A stretch of 64,000 nt of DNA, taken from positions 2,418,001-2,482,000 of the forward strand of contig NZ_CP057483.1 in NCBI RefSeq assembly GCF_013836145.1. Direction: 5' to 3'. The translations under genes and the position numbers were made by a program. Below are positions 33,972-43,152 of this stretch, piece after piece; the stretch's first letter is position 1; each line of letters begins with the position of its first letter. The notes below the pieces were generated by a model that searched no databases, was not told where the DNA came from, and worked only from the letters and a program-made list of their open reading frames with translations. The DNA is from Citrobacter sp. RHB25-C09. Its GTDB lineage: Bacteria > Pseudomonadota > Gammaproteobacteria > Enterobacterales > Enterobacteriaceae.

Positions 33972-35333
33972 ATGAATACGTTATCACCCGCGATTATTAC
34001 GCTCCCCTGGCGCAAGGACGCCGCAGAACACTATTTCGCGCCAGTAAGCCATCTGCCCTGGGCGATGTTGCTGCATTCCGGCCATGCCGATCACCCGCAC
34101 AGCCGCTTTGACATTGTGGTGGCCGATCCGCTTTGTACGCTCACCACACACGGCGAGACGACGCAAATCAGCAACGCACATGGACGTCAGTTGAGCGAGG
34201 ACGATCCGTTAACGGCACTGCGTACCGTTCTGGACTCGCTGAATTTGCATCCGAAGCACAATCCTGACCTGCCGTTTCAGGGCGGTGCGCTTGGCCTGTT
34301 CGGTTACGATCTGGGGCGCCGCTTCGAGTCTTTGCCAGACATTGCGCAGCGGGATATTCACCTGGCCGACATGGCGGTGGGCATTTACGACTGGGCTCTG
34401 GTTGTTGACCACCAGTCGCAAACGGTCACTCTGCTCAGCCATGCGGATGTTCAGGCAAGATATGACTGGCTACTCAGTCAGATGTCCTCCACACGCGAAC
34501 CGTTCCGGCTTACGTCTGACTGGTCATCAAATATGACCCGTGAACAATACGGCGTAAAATTTCGTCAGGTTCAGGCGTATCTGCACAGCGGTGACTGCTA
34601 TCAGGTGAACCTCGCCCAGCGCTTTCAGGCATCCTATGAGGGCGATGAATGGCTGGCCTTTGAGCAGTTGAATCAGGCCAACCGCGCCCCGTTCAGCGCC
34701 TTTTTACGCCTTGATGAAGGTGCGGTTCTGAGCCTGTCGCCAGAACGGTTTATTCTTCTTGCCGACGGTGAAATCCAGACGCGACCGATAAAGGGCACGC
34801 TGCCGCGCCTGGCCGATGCACACGCTGATCGAGCGCAGGCGCAAAAGCTGGCCAATTCGGCAAAAGATCGCGCGGAGAATCTGATGATTGTCGATCTAAT
34901 GCGTAACGATATTGGCCGCGTTGCGTTACCGGGTTCAGTCAAAGTGCCTGAGCTTTTCGTTGTGGAGCCGTTTCCTGCAGTTCATCATCTGGTCAGCACG
35001 GTGACCGCCCGCCTCTCACCCACGCTGCATGCCACTGACCTGCTCCGCGCCGCCTTCCCCGGTGGTTCAATCACCGGCGCGCCGAAAGTGCGGGCAATGG
35101 AAATCATCGATGAGCTGGAACCTCAGCGGCGCAACGCGTGGTGCGGCAGTATTGGCTATCTCAGCGTATGCGGCAATATGGATACCAGTATTACCATCCG
35201 CACGCTGACCGCCGTTGACAGCCAGCTCTTTTGCTCAGCAGGAGGCGGTATTGTGGCAGATAGCCAGGAACAGGCGGAATACCAGGAAACCTTTGATAAA
35301 GTGAATCGTATCCTGCAAAAACTGGAGGAATAA
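33972..35333 (+). CDS. pabB: Aminodeoxychorismate synthase component I
   Basis: Converts chorismate plus ammonia (from PabA glutaminase) to 4-amino-4-deoxychorismate, the first step of p-aminobenzoate and folate synthesis. It is 453 residues. The chorismate-binding domain covers the C-terminal 270 residues with SPERFILLADGEIQTRPIKG (the PIKGT lysine is typical of PabB), NLMIVDLMRNDIGRV, GGSITGAPKVRAMEII and the final SAGGGIVADS. Start ATG 33972. It is followed after 3 bases by nudL, so the two are translationally linked. The divergent neighbour is yoaH. Confidence 0.95.
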   Translation: MNTLSPAIITLPWRKDAAEHYFAPVSHLPWAMLLHSGHADHPHSRFDIVVADPLCTLTTHGETTQISNAHGRQLSEDDPLTALRTVLDSLNLHPKHNPDLPFQGGALGLFGYDLGRRFESLPDIAQRDIHLADMAVGIYDWALVVDHQSQTVTLLSHADVQARYDWLLSQMSSTREPFRLTSDWSSNMTREQYGVKFRQVQAYLHSGDCYQVNLAQRFQASYEGDEWLAFEQLNQANRAPFSAFLRLDEGAVLSLSPERFILLADGEIQTRPIKGTLPRLADAHADRAQAQKLANSAKDRAENLMIVDLMRNDIGRVALPGSVKVPELFVVEPFPAVHHLVSTVTARLSPTLHATDLLRAAFPGGSITGAPKVRAMEIIDELEPQRRNAWCGSIGYLSVCGNMDTSITIRTLTAVDSQLFCSAGGGIVADSQEQAEYQETFDKVNRILQKLEE

Positions 35334-35336
35334 ACC

Positions 35337-35915
35337 GTGAATAACCCCGGACTGACGCTGGATGATTTTTTGTCGCGCTTCCTACTGTTGCGCCCGCAAA
35401 TCAGTCGCGAGACGCTTAACCAGCGTCAGGCAGCAGTACTGATCCCGGTTGTTCGTCGCCCGGAACCGGGGTTGCTGCTGACTCAGCGTTCGGTTCACCT
35501 GCGTAAACACGCCGGACAGGTCGCATTCCCGGGGGGGGCGGTGGACAGTAGTGATGCTTCGCTGATCGCCGCCGCACTGCGTGAAGCCGAGGAGGAAGTC
35601 GCCATTCCACCGCACTGCGTAGAGGTTATTGGCGTGTTGCCGCCGGTCGACAGCGTAACTGGTTTCCAGGTCACGCCGGTCGTCGGTATTATTCCGCCTA
35701 ATTTGCCGTATCGCGCCAGTGAAGATGAGGTTTCTGCCGTTTTCGAAATGCCGTTGGCACAGGCGCTCCAGCTTGGCCGCTATCATCCGTTAGATATTTA
35801 TCGTCGCGGCGATTCGCACCGCGTCTGGCTGTCCTGGTATGAAGAATATTTCGTCTGGGGAATGACCGCTGGGATCATTCGTGAACTTGCGCTGCAAATT
35901 GGCGTTAAACCCTAA
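35337..35915 (+). CDS. nudL: Nudix CoA diphosphatase NudL
   Basis: Nudix hydrolase of 192 residues (YeaB) that splits coenzyme A and related CoA derivatives into 3',5'-ADP and phosphopantetheine. The CoA-specific motif LLTQRSVHLRKHAGQVAFPGG (positions about 43-63) leads into the Nudix box GGAVDSSDASLIAAALREAEEEV. The start is GTG 35337-35339 (reading MNNPGLTLDD), three bases after pabB, with AACTGGAGGAA within the pabB end. It is followed by a REP element. Operon with pabB; sdaA is downstream after a 277-base gap. Confidence 0.93.
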   Translation: MNNPGLTLDDFLSRFLLLRPQISRETLNQRQAAVLIPVVRRPEPGLLLTQRSVHLRKHAGQVAFPGGAVDSSDASLIAAALREAEEEVAIPPHCVEVIGVLPPVDSVTGFQVTPVVGIIPPNLPYRASEDEVSAVFEMPLAQALQLGRYHPLDIYRRGDSHRVWLSWYEEYFVWGMTAGIIRELALQIGVKP

Positions 35916-35925
35916 ATCCTCTTTT

Positions 35926-35954
35926 GCCGGACGATGGCTTACGCCTGATCCGGC
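35926..35954. repeat. REP element downstream of nudL
   Basis: GCCGGACGATGGCTTACGCC ... GATCCGGC: REP-type imperfect palindrome 11 bases after the nudL stop. The remaining gap to sdaA (to 36192) is AT-rich and must hold the sdaA promoter. Confidence 0.75.
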
Positions 35955-36192
35955 CCACGGTTTTACCCCCAGCAAGCGTCAGCCCCATCGGGTAATTTTC
36001 CAGAAGCTATACTTATCTTTACGCGAAGCCGACACAACCTGTCACTCCCGTCACAACATTAGTAAAAAGCACGGTTACTCATTAGTTTAATTCATGTGAA
36101 TAATTAAACTGAGGCCTACGTTCCCTCTTACACTATGCGCAGTTATTACATCGTTTCTGGAAGTTTCCAGTCACCCTGTCAGGAGTATTATC

Positions 36193-37557
36193 GTGATTAG
36201 TCTATTCGACATGTTTAAGGTGGGGATTGGTCCCTCATCTTCCCATACTGTAGGGCCTATGAAGGCGGGTAAACAGTTCGTCGATGACCTGGTCGAAAAA
36301 GGATTGCTGGACAGCGTTACCCGTGTCGCCGTCGACGTATATGGCTCACTGTCGCTTACCGGTAAAGGCCACCATACCGATATCGCCATTATTATGGGTC
36401 TGGCGGGGAATGAACCTGCCACCGTGGATATTGATAGCATCCCTGGCTTCATCCGTGATGTCGAAACGCGCGGCCGCCTGCTGCTGGCTCAGGGCCGGCA
36501 CGAAGTGGATTTCCCGCAAAACGACGGCATGCGTTTTCACAATAGCAACCTGTCGTTGCACGAAAACGGTATGCAGATCCACGCCTTTAATGGCGACGCG
36601 GTCATCTATAGCAAAACGTATTATTCCATCGGTGGCGGCTTTATCGTCGACGAAGAGCACTTTGGCCAGGATGCGGCAAATGAAGTCAGCGTCCCGTATC
36701 CGTTTAAGTCCGCTACCGAGCTGCTGAATTATTGCAATGAAACCGGACTTTCGCTTTCTGGTGTCGCCATGCAGAACGAACTGGCGCTGCACAGCAAGAA
36801 AGAGATTGAAGAGTATTTCGGTCACGTCTGGCAGACGATGCAGGCGTGTATCGATCGCGGTATGAATACCGAAGGCGTCCTGCCGGGTCCGTTGCGCGTA
36901 CCGCGCCGTGCCTCTGCGTTGCGTCGGATGCTGGTGTCCAGCGACAAACTCTCTAACGACCCAATGAATGTGATTGACTGGGTGAACATGTTTGCGCTGG
37001 CAGTGAACGAAGAGAACGCCGCCGGGGGCCGCGTAGTGACCGCGCCCACTAACGGCGCATGCGGTATCGTGCCTGCGGTACTGGCCTATTACGATCACTT
37101 TATTGAATCTGTCAGCCCGGATATTTATACCCGCTATTTCCTCGCCGCCGGTGCCATTGGCGCGCTGTATAAAATGAACGCGTCAATTTCTGGCGCAGAG
37201 GTTGGGTGTCAGGGTGAAGTGGGCGTAGCCTGTTCAATGGCCGCTGCCGGCCTTGCCGAACTGCTCGGCGCAAGCCCGGAGCAGGTTTGCGTCGCGGCGG
37301 AAATTGGCATGGAACATAACCTGGGGCTGACCTGCGACCCGGTAGCCGGACAGGTTCAGGTACCGTGCATTGAACGTAACGCCATTGCCTCGGTGAAAGC
37401 GATCAACGCCTCTCGTATGGCTATGCGTCGCACCAGTGCGCCACGCGTCTCGCTGGATAAAGTCATCGAAACAATGTACGAAACCGGTAAGGACATGAAC
37501 GCCAAATATCGCGAAACCTCACGCGGTGGCCTGGCGATCAAAGTTCAGTGTGACTAA
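36193..37557 (+). CDS. sdaA: L-serine dehydratase 1
   Basis: [4Fe-4S] enzyme that deaminates L-serine to pyruvate and ammonia. It is 454 residues, as in E. coli SdaA. The start is GTG 36193 with AGGAGTATTATC upstream, as for E. coli sdaA. N-terminal motif VGIGPSSSHTVGPMKAG and cluster-binding cysteines in GACGIVPAV, GCQGEVGVACSMA and LTCDPVAGQVQVPCIERNA fit the type 1 bacterial serine dehydratases. E. coli sdaA responds to Lrp; the AT-rich leader is consistent with that but shows no clear site. A weak hairpin follows the gene. Confidence 0.97.
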   Translation: MISLFDMFKVGIGPSSSHTVGPMKAGKQFVDDLVEKGLLDSVTRVAVDVYGSLSLTGKGHHTDIAIIMGLAGNEPATVDIDSIPGFIRDVETRGRLLLAQGRHEVDFPQNDGMRFHNSNLSLHENGMQIHAFNGDAVIYSKTYYSIGGGFIVDEEHFGQDAANEVSVPYPFKSATELLNYCNETGLSLSGVAMQNELALHSKKEIEEYFGHVWQTMQACIDRGMNTEGVLPGPLRVPRRASALRRMLVSSDKLSNDPMNVIDWVNMFALAVNEENAAGGRVVTAPTNGACGIVPAVLAYYDHFIESVSPDIYTRYFLAAGAIGALYKMNASISGAEVGCQGEVGVACSMAAAGLAELLGASPEQVCVAAEIGMEHNLGLTCDPVAGQVQVPCIERNAIASVKAINASRMAMRRTSAPRVSLDKVIETMYETGKDMNAKYRETSRGGLAIKVQCD

Positions 37558-37590
37558 GCGCGCCGCCCGCTAAGGCTAGCACTTACTTTT

Positions 37591-37613
37591 CGCCCATCTG
37601 CAACGGATGGGCG
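37591..37613 (+). terminator. Probable terminator of sdaA
   Basis: CGCCCATC-TGCAACG-GATGGGCG hairpin followed by ATATTTAT. The T-tract is interrupted, so efficiency is uncertain. Confidence 0.6.
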
Positions 37614-37707
37614 ATATTTATCCCGTATCCTCGTCACATGTAGATTATCCCACTACACTTGCTCTGTTACGGTTGGCTTTGTTGCCAACGGTTTTCAGGT
37701 GGCCCGC

Positions 37708-39309
37708 ATGCAAACAGCACAACGGATCATAAACAGATATCGTCGTAATCGTTTTATCTTTTGTACGTTATGTGCACTCATCACGCTCATCCTGACCCTG
37801 GGTATTCGATTTATTTCGGAGCGTAATTTAAATCAGCATCGCACCGCTTCCTTCGCATCCCGCGCGGTAGCCTCGCTGGATGCTGTACTGCTACCGTTAC
37901 AATCCGGGCGTGATACGCTGTCACCACTGCTGGGTCTTCCCTGCTCCGTATCTCATCTTCCACTTCGTAAACAGGCCGCCAGACTTCAGACAGTACGCGC
38001 TATCTCGCTGGTGCAAAAGGGCATACTGTATTGCTCCAGCGTCTATGGCTATCGCAATACGCCCATCCGGCAATTACAAGCCGACCTGCCCTCAGCGAAT
38101 GCTCAACTCTTTCTTTCTACTGACCCGCTTCTTATCAAGGGAAGTCCGATTTTAATCCAGTGGTACCCGCTGTCCCCGGACGGAAAAGACGGACTGCTGG
38201 TGATCGTAAATATTGAACTGCTGGCGACGCTGTTACTTGAACCGCGCACACCCCAAATAACCAGTGCCAGCCTGACAGTGGGCAATCGGCATTTACTGTA
38301 TGGGCAGGGAGTGGTGGACGAACTGCCGTCTCTGGATGGCGAACGTCGCTATCAGTTACAGTCTCAGCACTTTCCGTTCACTATCGGCGTTACCGGCCCC
38401 CGCGCAGAAATTCTTGCTCTCAAGACGTTACCGTCTCAGTTACCCCTGGCCCTGATGCTTAGTCTTCTCGCGGGATATATCGTCTGGCTGGCGACAGCGA
38501 ATCATATGAGTTTTTCGCGGGAAATTAATCTTGGCCTCGCCCAGAAAGAGTTCGCGCTTTTTTGTCAACCCTTGCTGAATGCCCAAACGCAGCAGTGCAC
38601 CGGGATTGAGATCCTCTTGCGCTGGAATAACCCCCGCCAGGGTTGGATCTCTCCGGAAGTGTTTATCCCTATCGCCGAAGAGCATCATCTTATCGTTCCT
38701 CTGACCCGCTATGTCATTGCGGAAACCATTCGTCAACGGCATTTTTTTCCGATGAGTAGTAAGTTTCATATTGGAATAAACGTCGCCGCCAGCCATTTTC
38801 GTGATGGTCTGCTGCTGAAAGACCTCAATCAATACTGGTTTAGCGCCCAGCCCATTCAACAACTGCTGGTTGAGTTAACCGAGCGTGATGCTCTGTTGGA
38901 TGTTGACTACCGTATCGTGAGCGAATTGCATCGTCTGCAAATAAAGCTGGCAATCGATGACTTTGGCACGGGAAATAGTTCGCTCTCATGGCTGGAAAAG
39001 CTGCGTCCGGACGTGCTGAAAATTGATAAATCGTTTACCAGGGCGATCGGGACGGATGCGGTGAATTCCACCGTGACTGATATGATCATTGCGCTGGGGC
39101 AGCGCTTGCATATTGAACTGGTAGCGGAAGGTGTGGAAACCCAGCTGCAGGCGCAGCACTTACGCCGTCACGGCGTGAACATTCTACAAGGCTTTTTGTA
39201 TGCGAAACCCATGCCGGTACAGGACTTTCCTGAATGGCTGGCGGAGAATCGTAGCCCCCCGCCCACCAGGGATAACAGCCGCATGGCGCCCGTTATCCCT
39301 TTACGTTAG
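37708..39309 (+). CDS. yoaD: CSS-motif cyclic di-GMP phosphodiesterase YoaD (PdeD)
   Basis: Inner-membrane c-di-GMP phosphodiesterase of 533 residues from ATG 37708, behind AGGTGGCCCGC; an in-frame GTG three codons earlier is possible. Two transmembrane helices (about 20-38 and 245-262) bracket a periplasmic CSS-motif sensor, recognised by GLPCSVSH and the second cysteine in LYCSSVYG. The EAL domain (about 270-515) has EILLRW (E-I-L in place of E-A-L), NVAASHF, LTERDALLD, IDDFGTGNSS, LKIDKSF and EGVETQ, so catalytic residues are intact. Disulfide formation in the CSS loop controls activity of relatives. It is convergent with yoaE. Confidence 0.93.
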   Translation: MQTAQRIINRYRRNRFIFCTLCALITLILTLGIRFISERNLNQHRTASFASRAVASLDAVLLPLQSGRDTLSPLLGLPCSVSHLPLRKQAARLQTVRAISLVQKGILYCSSVYGYRNTPIRQLQADLPSANAQLFLSTDPLLIKGSPILIQWYPLSPDGKDGLLVIVNIELLATLLLEPRTPQITSASLTVGNRHLLYGQGVVDELPSLDGERRYQLQSQHFPFTIGVTGPRAEILALKTLPSQLPLALMLSLLAGYIVWLATANHMSFSREINLGLAQKEFALFCQPLLNAQTQQCTGIEILLRWNNPRQGWISPEVFIPIAEEHHLIVPLTRYVIAETIRQRHFFPMSSKFHIGINVAASHFRDGLLLKDLNQYWFSAQPIQQLLVELTERDALLDVDYRIVSELHRLQIKLAIDDFGTGNSSLSWLEKLRPDVLKIDKSFTRAIGTDAVNSTVTDMIIALGQRLHIELVAEGVETQLQAQHLRRHGVNILQGFLYAKPMPVQDFPEWLAENRSPPPTRDNSRMAPVIPLR

Positions 39310-39316
39310 AGGAAGC

Positions 39317-40876
39317 TTACTCCTCTTCGTCGTGTGCCGGACGCTCTTTAACAATACGCACCAGATCGACGCGATAGTCGTTGGCTTCAACTATCGTAAT
39401 GCTCAGCGGCGGTACCTCGATAACATCACCTATGCGGGGGATTTGACCATTCGCGGCGATGACCAGCCCGGCAACGGTCGCGATTTCTCCGTCTTCATCC
39501 ACCAGATGATCCACTGCCAGCGCCTGCTGTAGGGCATGCAGGTCAGTTCCGCCTTTAACCAGCCAGCCGTCACCATCGAAAGTGATTTCGGGTGTTTCGT
39601 CGGCATCCGGGAACTCTCCGGCGATGGCTTCAAGAACATCCAGCGGCGTAACCAGTCCCTGTACTACGCCAAACTCGTTGGTGACAATCACAAAACTGCC
39701 GCGCGCGCGACGCAGGACGCCCAACAAATTGATCGGATCCAGCGTTTCCGGAACCACAATGGCCGGAGACGCCGAAGCGATAGCCGCCACATCAATACCC
39801 TCTTCCAGGGCAACTAATAGTTCTTTAGCGCGAACGATACCGATGATCTCATCCAGTTCGCCCCGGCAAACCGGGAACAGGCTGTGAGGCGAGGAGAGCA
39901 GCTGCTCGCGGATCTCATCGACGCTCAGGTTGGCATCAACCCAGCTGATTTCACCACGCGGGGTCATGATGCCGCGTAAAGAGCGCTGCGCCAGCGTCAA
40001 CACGCCGTTGATCATATAACGCTCTTCTTCCGCAAAGGCACCTTCCGGAATCGGTATCGTTGTGGGGCTGTCGCTTTCTTGCTGTACCGCAGCCTGACGT
40101 TTACCCCCCATCAGACGCAGAATGGCGTCAGCCGTACGCGCACGCAGCGGCAGCGTTGACTGGTGGCGAATAAAGTTTCGACGCGCAATCTGGTTAAAGA
40201 TCTCGATGACAATGGAGAAACCAATCGCCGCGTACAGGTAGCCTTTAGGTATATGGAAGCCAAAGCCTTCCGCGACAAGGCTCAGGCCGATCATCAGCAG
40301 GAAGCTCAGGCAGAGCACCACTACTGTCGGGTGCTGGTTGACGAAACGCGTCAGCGGCTTAGAAGCCAGCAACATAACGGCCATCGCAATCACCACAGCC
40401 GCCATCATCACCGGCAGATGATTCACCATCCCGACAGCGGTAATGACCGCATCGAGCGAGAAGACAGCATCAAGGATGACGATCTGCGTGACGACGACCC
40501 AGAAGCTCGCATAGCCCTTGCCATGCCCGGCATCATGCTCGCGATTCTCCAGCCGTTCATGTAGCTCCGTTGTGGCTTTGAACAGCAGGAATATCCCCCC
40601 CAACAGCATAATCAGATCGCGGCCGGAGAAGGTGAAATCCATAACCGTGAATAGCGGTTTAGTCAGGGTGACCATCCACGAAATGATGGACAGCAGTGCC
40701 AGACGCATAACCAGCGCCAGCGAAAGACCAATCAGACGCGCTTTGTCACGCTGCTTTGGCGGCAACTTGTCAGCAAGGATGGCAATAAATACCAGGTTAT
40801 CAATACCCAGAACGATTTCGAGGACGACAAGCGTGAGTAAACCCACCCAAATCGAGGGGTCCATTAAGAATTCCAT
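39317..40876 (-). CDS. yoaE: TerC-family membrane protein with CBS and CorC domains, YoaE
   Basis: Inner-membrane protein of 519 residues. A TerC-type domain with about seven helices covers residues 1-245 (EIVLGIDNLVFIAILAD and FSLDAVITAVGMV motifs with membrane Asp). Two CBS domains follow (about 300-425; TPRGEISWVD, LVTPLDVLEAIAGEFPD), and then a CorC/HlyC transporter-associated domain to the end. Relatives handle metal ions such as Mn2+; the ion for YoaE is unproved. Start ATG 40876-40874 with AGGAGCTTGTC upstream. It is convergent with yoaD. An upstream open frame overlaps its start (see 40864-41124). Confidence 0.92.
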   Translation of the reverse strand: MEFLMDPSIWVGLLTLVVLEIVLGIDNLVFIAILADKLPPKQRDKARLIGLSLALVMRLALLSIISWMVTLTKPLFTVMDFTFSGRDLIMLLGGIFLLFKATTELHERLENREHDAGHGKGYASFWVVVTQIVILDAVFSLDAVITAVGMVNHLPVMMAAVVIAMAVMLLASKPLTRFVNQHPTVVVLCLSFLLMIGLSLVAEGFGFHIPKGYLYAAIGFSIVIEIFNQIARRNFIRHQSTLPLRARTADAILRLMGGKRQAAVQQESDSPTTIPIPEGAFAEEERYMINGVLTLAQRSLRGIMTPRGEISWVDANLSVDEIREQLLSSPHSLFPVCRGELDEIIGIVRAKELLVALEEGIDVAAIASASPAIVVPETLDPINLLGVLRRARGSFVIVTNEFGVVQGLVTPLDVLEAIAGEFPDADETPEITFDGDGWLVKGGTDLHALQQALAVDHLVDEDGEIATVAGLVIAANGQIPRIGDVIEVPPLSITIVEANDYRVDLVRIVKERPAHDEEE

Positions 40877-41124
40877 GACAAGCTCCTGCTTAAGGAATGA
40901 TTAACAGGCGATAACGAAAAATACTGAAGATATGTGTGACAAGAAATGCCAGCCTGGCAGGCTCTACGCGGCCTGAAGATGAAATGACGTCGGTGACGGT
41001 CCATATAGTGGGCTGGTGCCCTATACTCCTGATTAACTAAACAGAGCATAAACATAACAGAGACAATCTCTTTTTGGCAAAGATTTACCTTCCTTTGCAA
41101 AGAGATGTAACAACCATTTTTCAC
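40864..41124 (-). CDS. Possible leader ORF overlapping the yoaE start
   Basis: An 86-codon frame from GTG 41124-41122 ends at TAA 40866-40864, 13 bases inside yoaE in another frame. This arrangement could couple translation of the two. Internal ATG codons (for example 41055 and 40998) could be the real start; none has a strong ribosome-binding site. The product is basic and Cys/His-containing, with no domain I recognise. I recall a named upstream ORF (yoaL) before yoaE in E. coli K-12 but cannot align it here. Except for this, the 440-base gap 40877-41316 holds only promoter-type sequence. Confidence 0.35.
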   Translation of the reverse strand: MKNGCYISLQRKVNLCQKEIVSVMFMLCLVNQEYRAPAHYMDRHRRHFIFRPRRACQAGISCHTYLQYFSLSPVNHSLSRSLSWNS

Positions 41125-41150
41125 GCTATGAAATTTCTTATTACGAAAGC

Positions 41151-41174
41151 TAAATTACGGATCTTCATCACATA
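41151..41174. promoter_or_regulatory. Possible CRP site upstream of manX
   Basis: AAATTACGGATCTTCATCACATAC has a good right half (TCACA) and a poor left half. The position about 145 bp before manX and the AT-rich flanks suit the known CRP/Mlc control of manXYZ, but the match is partial. Confidence 0.35.
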
Positions 41175-41316
41175 CATTAATTTTTTCGGTAACTAAAATA
41201 ATTCCTGGAAACTATCAGTATCTGCATCAAACCCTTATCTGAATCGATTCTGTGCGGACGGCGATTCAAAAGCATTTTTCACGTTGATGTGTAAATGATA
41301 ATAAAGGAGGTAGCAA

Positions 41317-42279
41317 GTGACCATTGCTATAGTTATAGGCACACATGGTTGGGCTGCGGAACAGTTGCTCAAAACGGCAGAAATGCTGTTAGGCGAGCAG
41401 GAAAACGTCGGCTGGATCGATTTCGTTCCAGGCGAAAATGCCGAAACGCTGATTGAAAAGTACAACGCTCAATTGGCAAAACTCGAAACAGGTAGCGGCG
41501 TGTTATTCCTTGTCGACACCTGGGGTGGCAGTCCCTTCAACGCTGCCAGTCGTATCGTCGTTGATAAAGAACACTATGAAGTTATCGCTGGCGTTAACAT
41601 CCCGATGTTAGTGGAAACGTTAATGGCTCGTGATGATAACCCGAGCTTTGACGAGCTGGTCAGTGTGGCTGTTGAAACGGGTCGCGAAGGCGTAAAAGCG
41701 CTGAAAGCGAAACCGGTCGAAAAAGCCGCGCCGGTCAATGCCGCGCCAAAAGCTGCTGCCCCTGCAAAACCGATGGGTCCAAATGACTACATGAACATCG
41801 GTCTAGCTCGTATCGATGACCGTTTAATCCATGGTCAGGTTGCCACTCGCTGGACCAAAGAAACCAATGTCACCCGCATTATCGTCGTCAGCGATGAAGT
41901 TGCCGCGGATACCGTGCGTAAAACGCTATTAACGCAGGTTGCTCCTCCAGGCGTAACGGCGCATGTGGTTGACGTTGCCAAGATGATTCGCGTTTACAAC
42001 AACCCGAAATATGCTGGCGAACGTGTGATGCTCCTGTTCACCAATCCGACAGACGTTGAACGCATTGTCGAAGGCGGTGTGAAAATCACCTCCGTAAACA
42101 TTGGTGGTATGGCTTTCCGTCAGGGTAAAACGCAGGTTAACAACGCCATCTCCGTCGACGAAAAGGACATTGAAGCCTTTAAGAAACTCAATGAGCGCGG
42201 TATTGAGCTTGAGGCACGCAAAGTTTCTACCGATCCAAAACTGAAAATGATGGATTTGATCGCCAAAGTGGATAAGTAA
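41317..42279 (+). CDS. manX: Mannose PTS enzyme IIAB component
   Basis: Cytoplasmic two-domain phosphocarrier of the mannose/glucose/glucosamine PTS, 320 residues. The IIA domain (1-about 130) carries the phosphorylated His10 in IVIGTHGWA. An Ala/Pro/Lys-rich linker (about 130-155) joins it to the IIB domain, with active His172 in RIDDRLIHGQVATRW. The start is GTG 41317 with a strong AAAGGAGG upstream, as in E. coli. Phosphate passes HPr to IIA to IIB to sugar during ManYZ transport. It is the first gene of manXYZ. In E. coli its mRNA is a target of the SgrS small RNA. Confidence 0.97.
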   Translation: MTIAIVIGTHGWAAEQLLKTAEMLLGEQENVGWIDFVPGENAETLIEKYNAQLAKLETGSGVLFLVDTWGGSPFNAASRIVVDKEHYEVIAGVNIPMLVETLMARDDNPSFDELVSVAVETGREGVKALKAKPVEKAAPVNAAPKAAAPAKPMGPNDYMNIGLARIDDRLIHGQVATRWTKETNVTRIIVVSDEVAADTVRKTLLTQVAPPGVTAHVVDVAKMIRVYNNPKYAGERVMLLFTNPTDVERIVEGGVKITSVNIGGMAFRQGKTQVNNAISVDEKDIEAFKKLNERGIELEARKVSTDPKLKMMDLIAKVDK

Positions 42280-42339
42280 CACCACCCGGCATTTAACTCG
42301 CTTTCACACATAAGTCTGTATAGCAATAGGAGAAGTACA

Positions 42340-43140
42340 ATGGAGATTACCACTCTTCAGATTGTGCTGGTGTTCATCGTCGCTTGTATCGCGGGTATGG
42401 AGTCGGTACTCGATGAATTTCAGTTCCACCGCCCACTGGTGGCCTGTACGTTAATTGGCGCCGTTCTCGGGGATATGAAAACCGGTATTATCATCGGTGG
42501 TACCCTGGAAATGATCGCCCTGGGCTGGATGAACATCGGTGCCGCCGTGGCGCCTGATGCTGCACTGGCGTCTATCATCTCTACCGTTCTGGTTATTGCA
42601 GGCCACCAAAGTATTGGTGCCGGTATCGCTCTGGCGATTCCGTTGGCAGCTGCGGGCCAGGTTCTGACCATTATCGTTCGTACCATCACCGTAGCATTCC
42701 AGCACGCGGCGGATAAGGCGGCAGAAAGCGGCAACCTGACGGCCCTGTCATGGCTACATGTCTCTTCCCTGTTCCTCCAAGCAATGCGTGTTGCGATTCC
42801 AGCAGTCATCGTTGCTATCTCCGTCGGGACCAGCGAAGTGCAGAGCATGCTGAACGCGATTCCGGAAGTGGTAACGGGCGGTCTGAACATCGCCGGTGGC
42901 ATGATCGTGGTCGTTGGTTACGCGATGGTCATTAACATGATGCGCGCGGGCTACCTGATGCCGTTCTTCTACCTAGGCTTCGTTACGGCAGCATTTACCA
43001 ACTTCAACCTGGTTGCTCTGGGTGTGATTGGTGCAGTCATGGCCATCCTTTACATCCAACTGAGCCCGAAATATAACCGCGTAGCGGGTGCTCCAGCACA
43101 GGCTGCTGGCAATAACGATCTCGATAACGAACTGGACTAG
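42340..43140 (+). CDS. manY: Mannose PTS enzyme IIC component
   Basis: Membrane channel subunit of the mannose PTS, 266 residues, with about seven hydrophobic segments. Conserved motifs are GTLEMIALGWMNIGAAVAPDAAL and the IIC-type PLAAAGQVL region. Start ATG 42340 follows AATAGGAGAAGTACA. With ManZ it forms the sugar-conducting complex and is also the entry receptor for some phages and microcins in E. coli. It sits 60 bases after manX and 12 bases before manZ. Confidence 0.97.
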   Translation: MEITTLQIVLVFIVACIAGMESVLDEFQFHRPLVACTLIGAVLGDMKTGIIIGGTLEMIALGWMNIGAAVAPDAALASIISTVLVIAGHQSIGAGIALAIPLAAAGQVLTIIVRTITVAFQHAADKAAESGNLTALSWLHVSSLFLQAMRVAIPAVIVAISVGTSEVQSMLNAIPEVVTGGLNIAGGMIVVVGYAMVINMMRAGYLMPFFYLGFVTAAFTNFNLVALGVIGAVMAILYIQLSPKYNRVAGAPAQAAGNNDLDNELD

Positions 43141-43152
43141 CAGGTGAGCGAA

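Noticed and set aside
36346..37098. 250-codon minus-strand open frame
   Set aside because: Antisense to sdaA, no recognisable domain or start signal.
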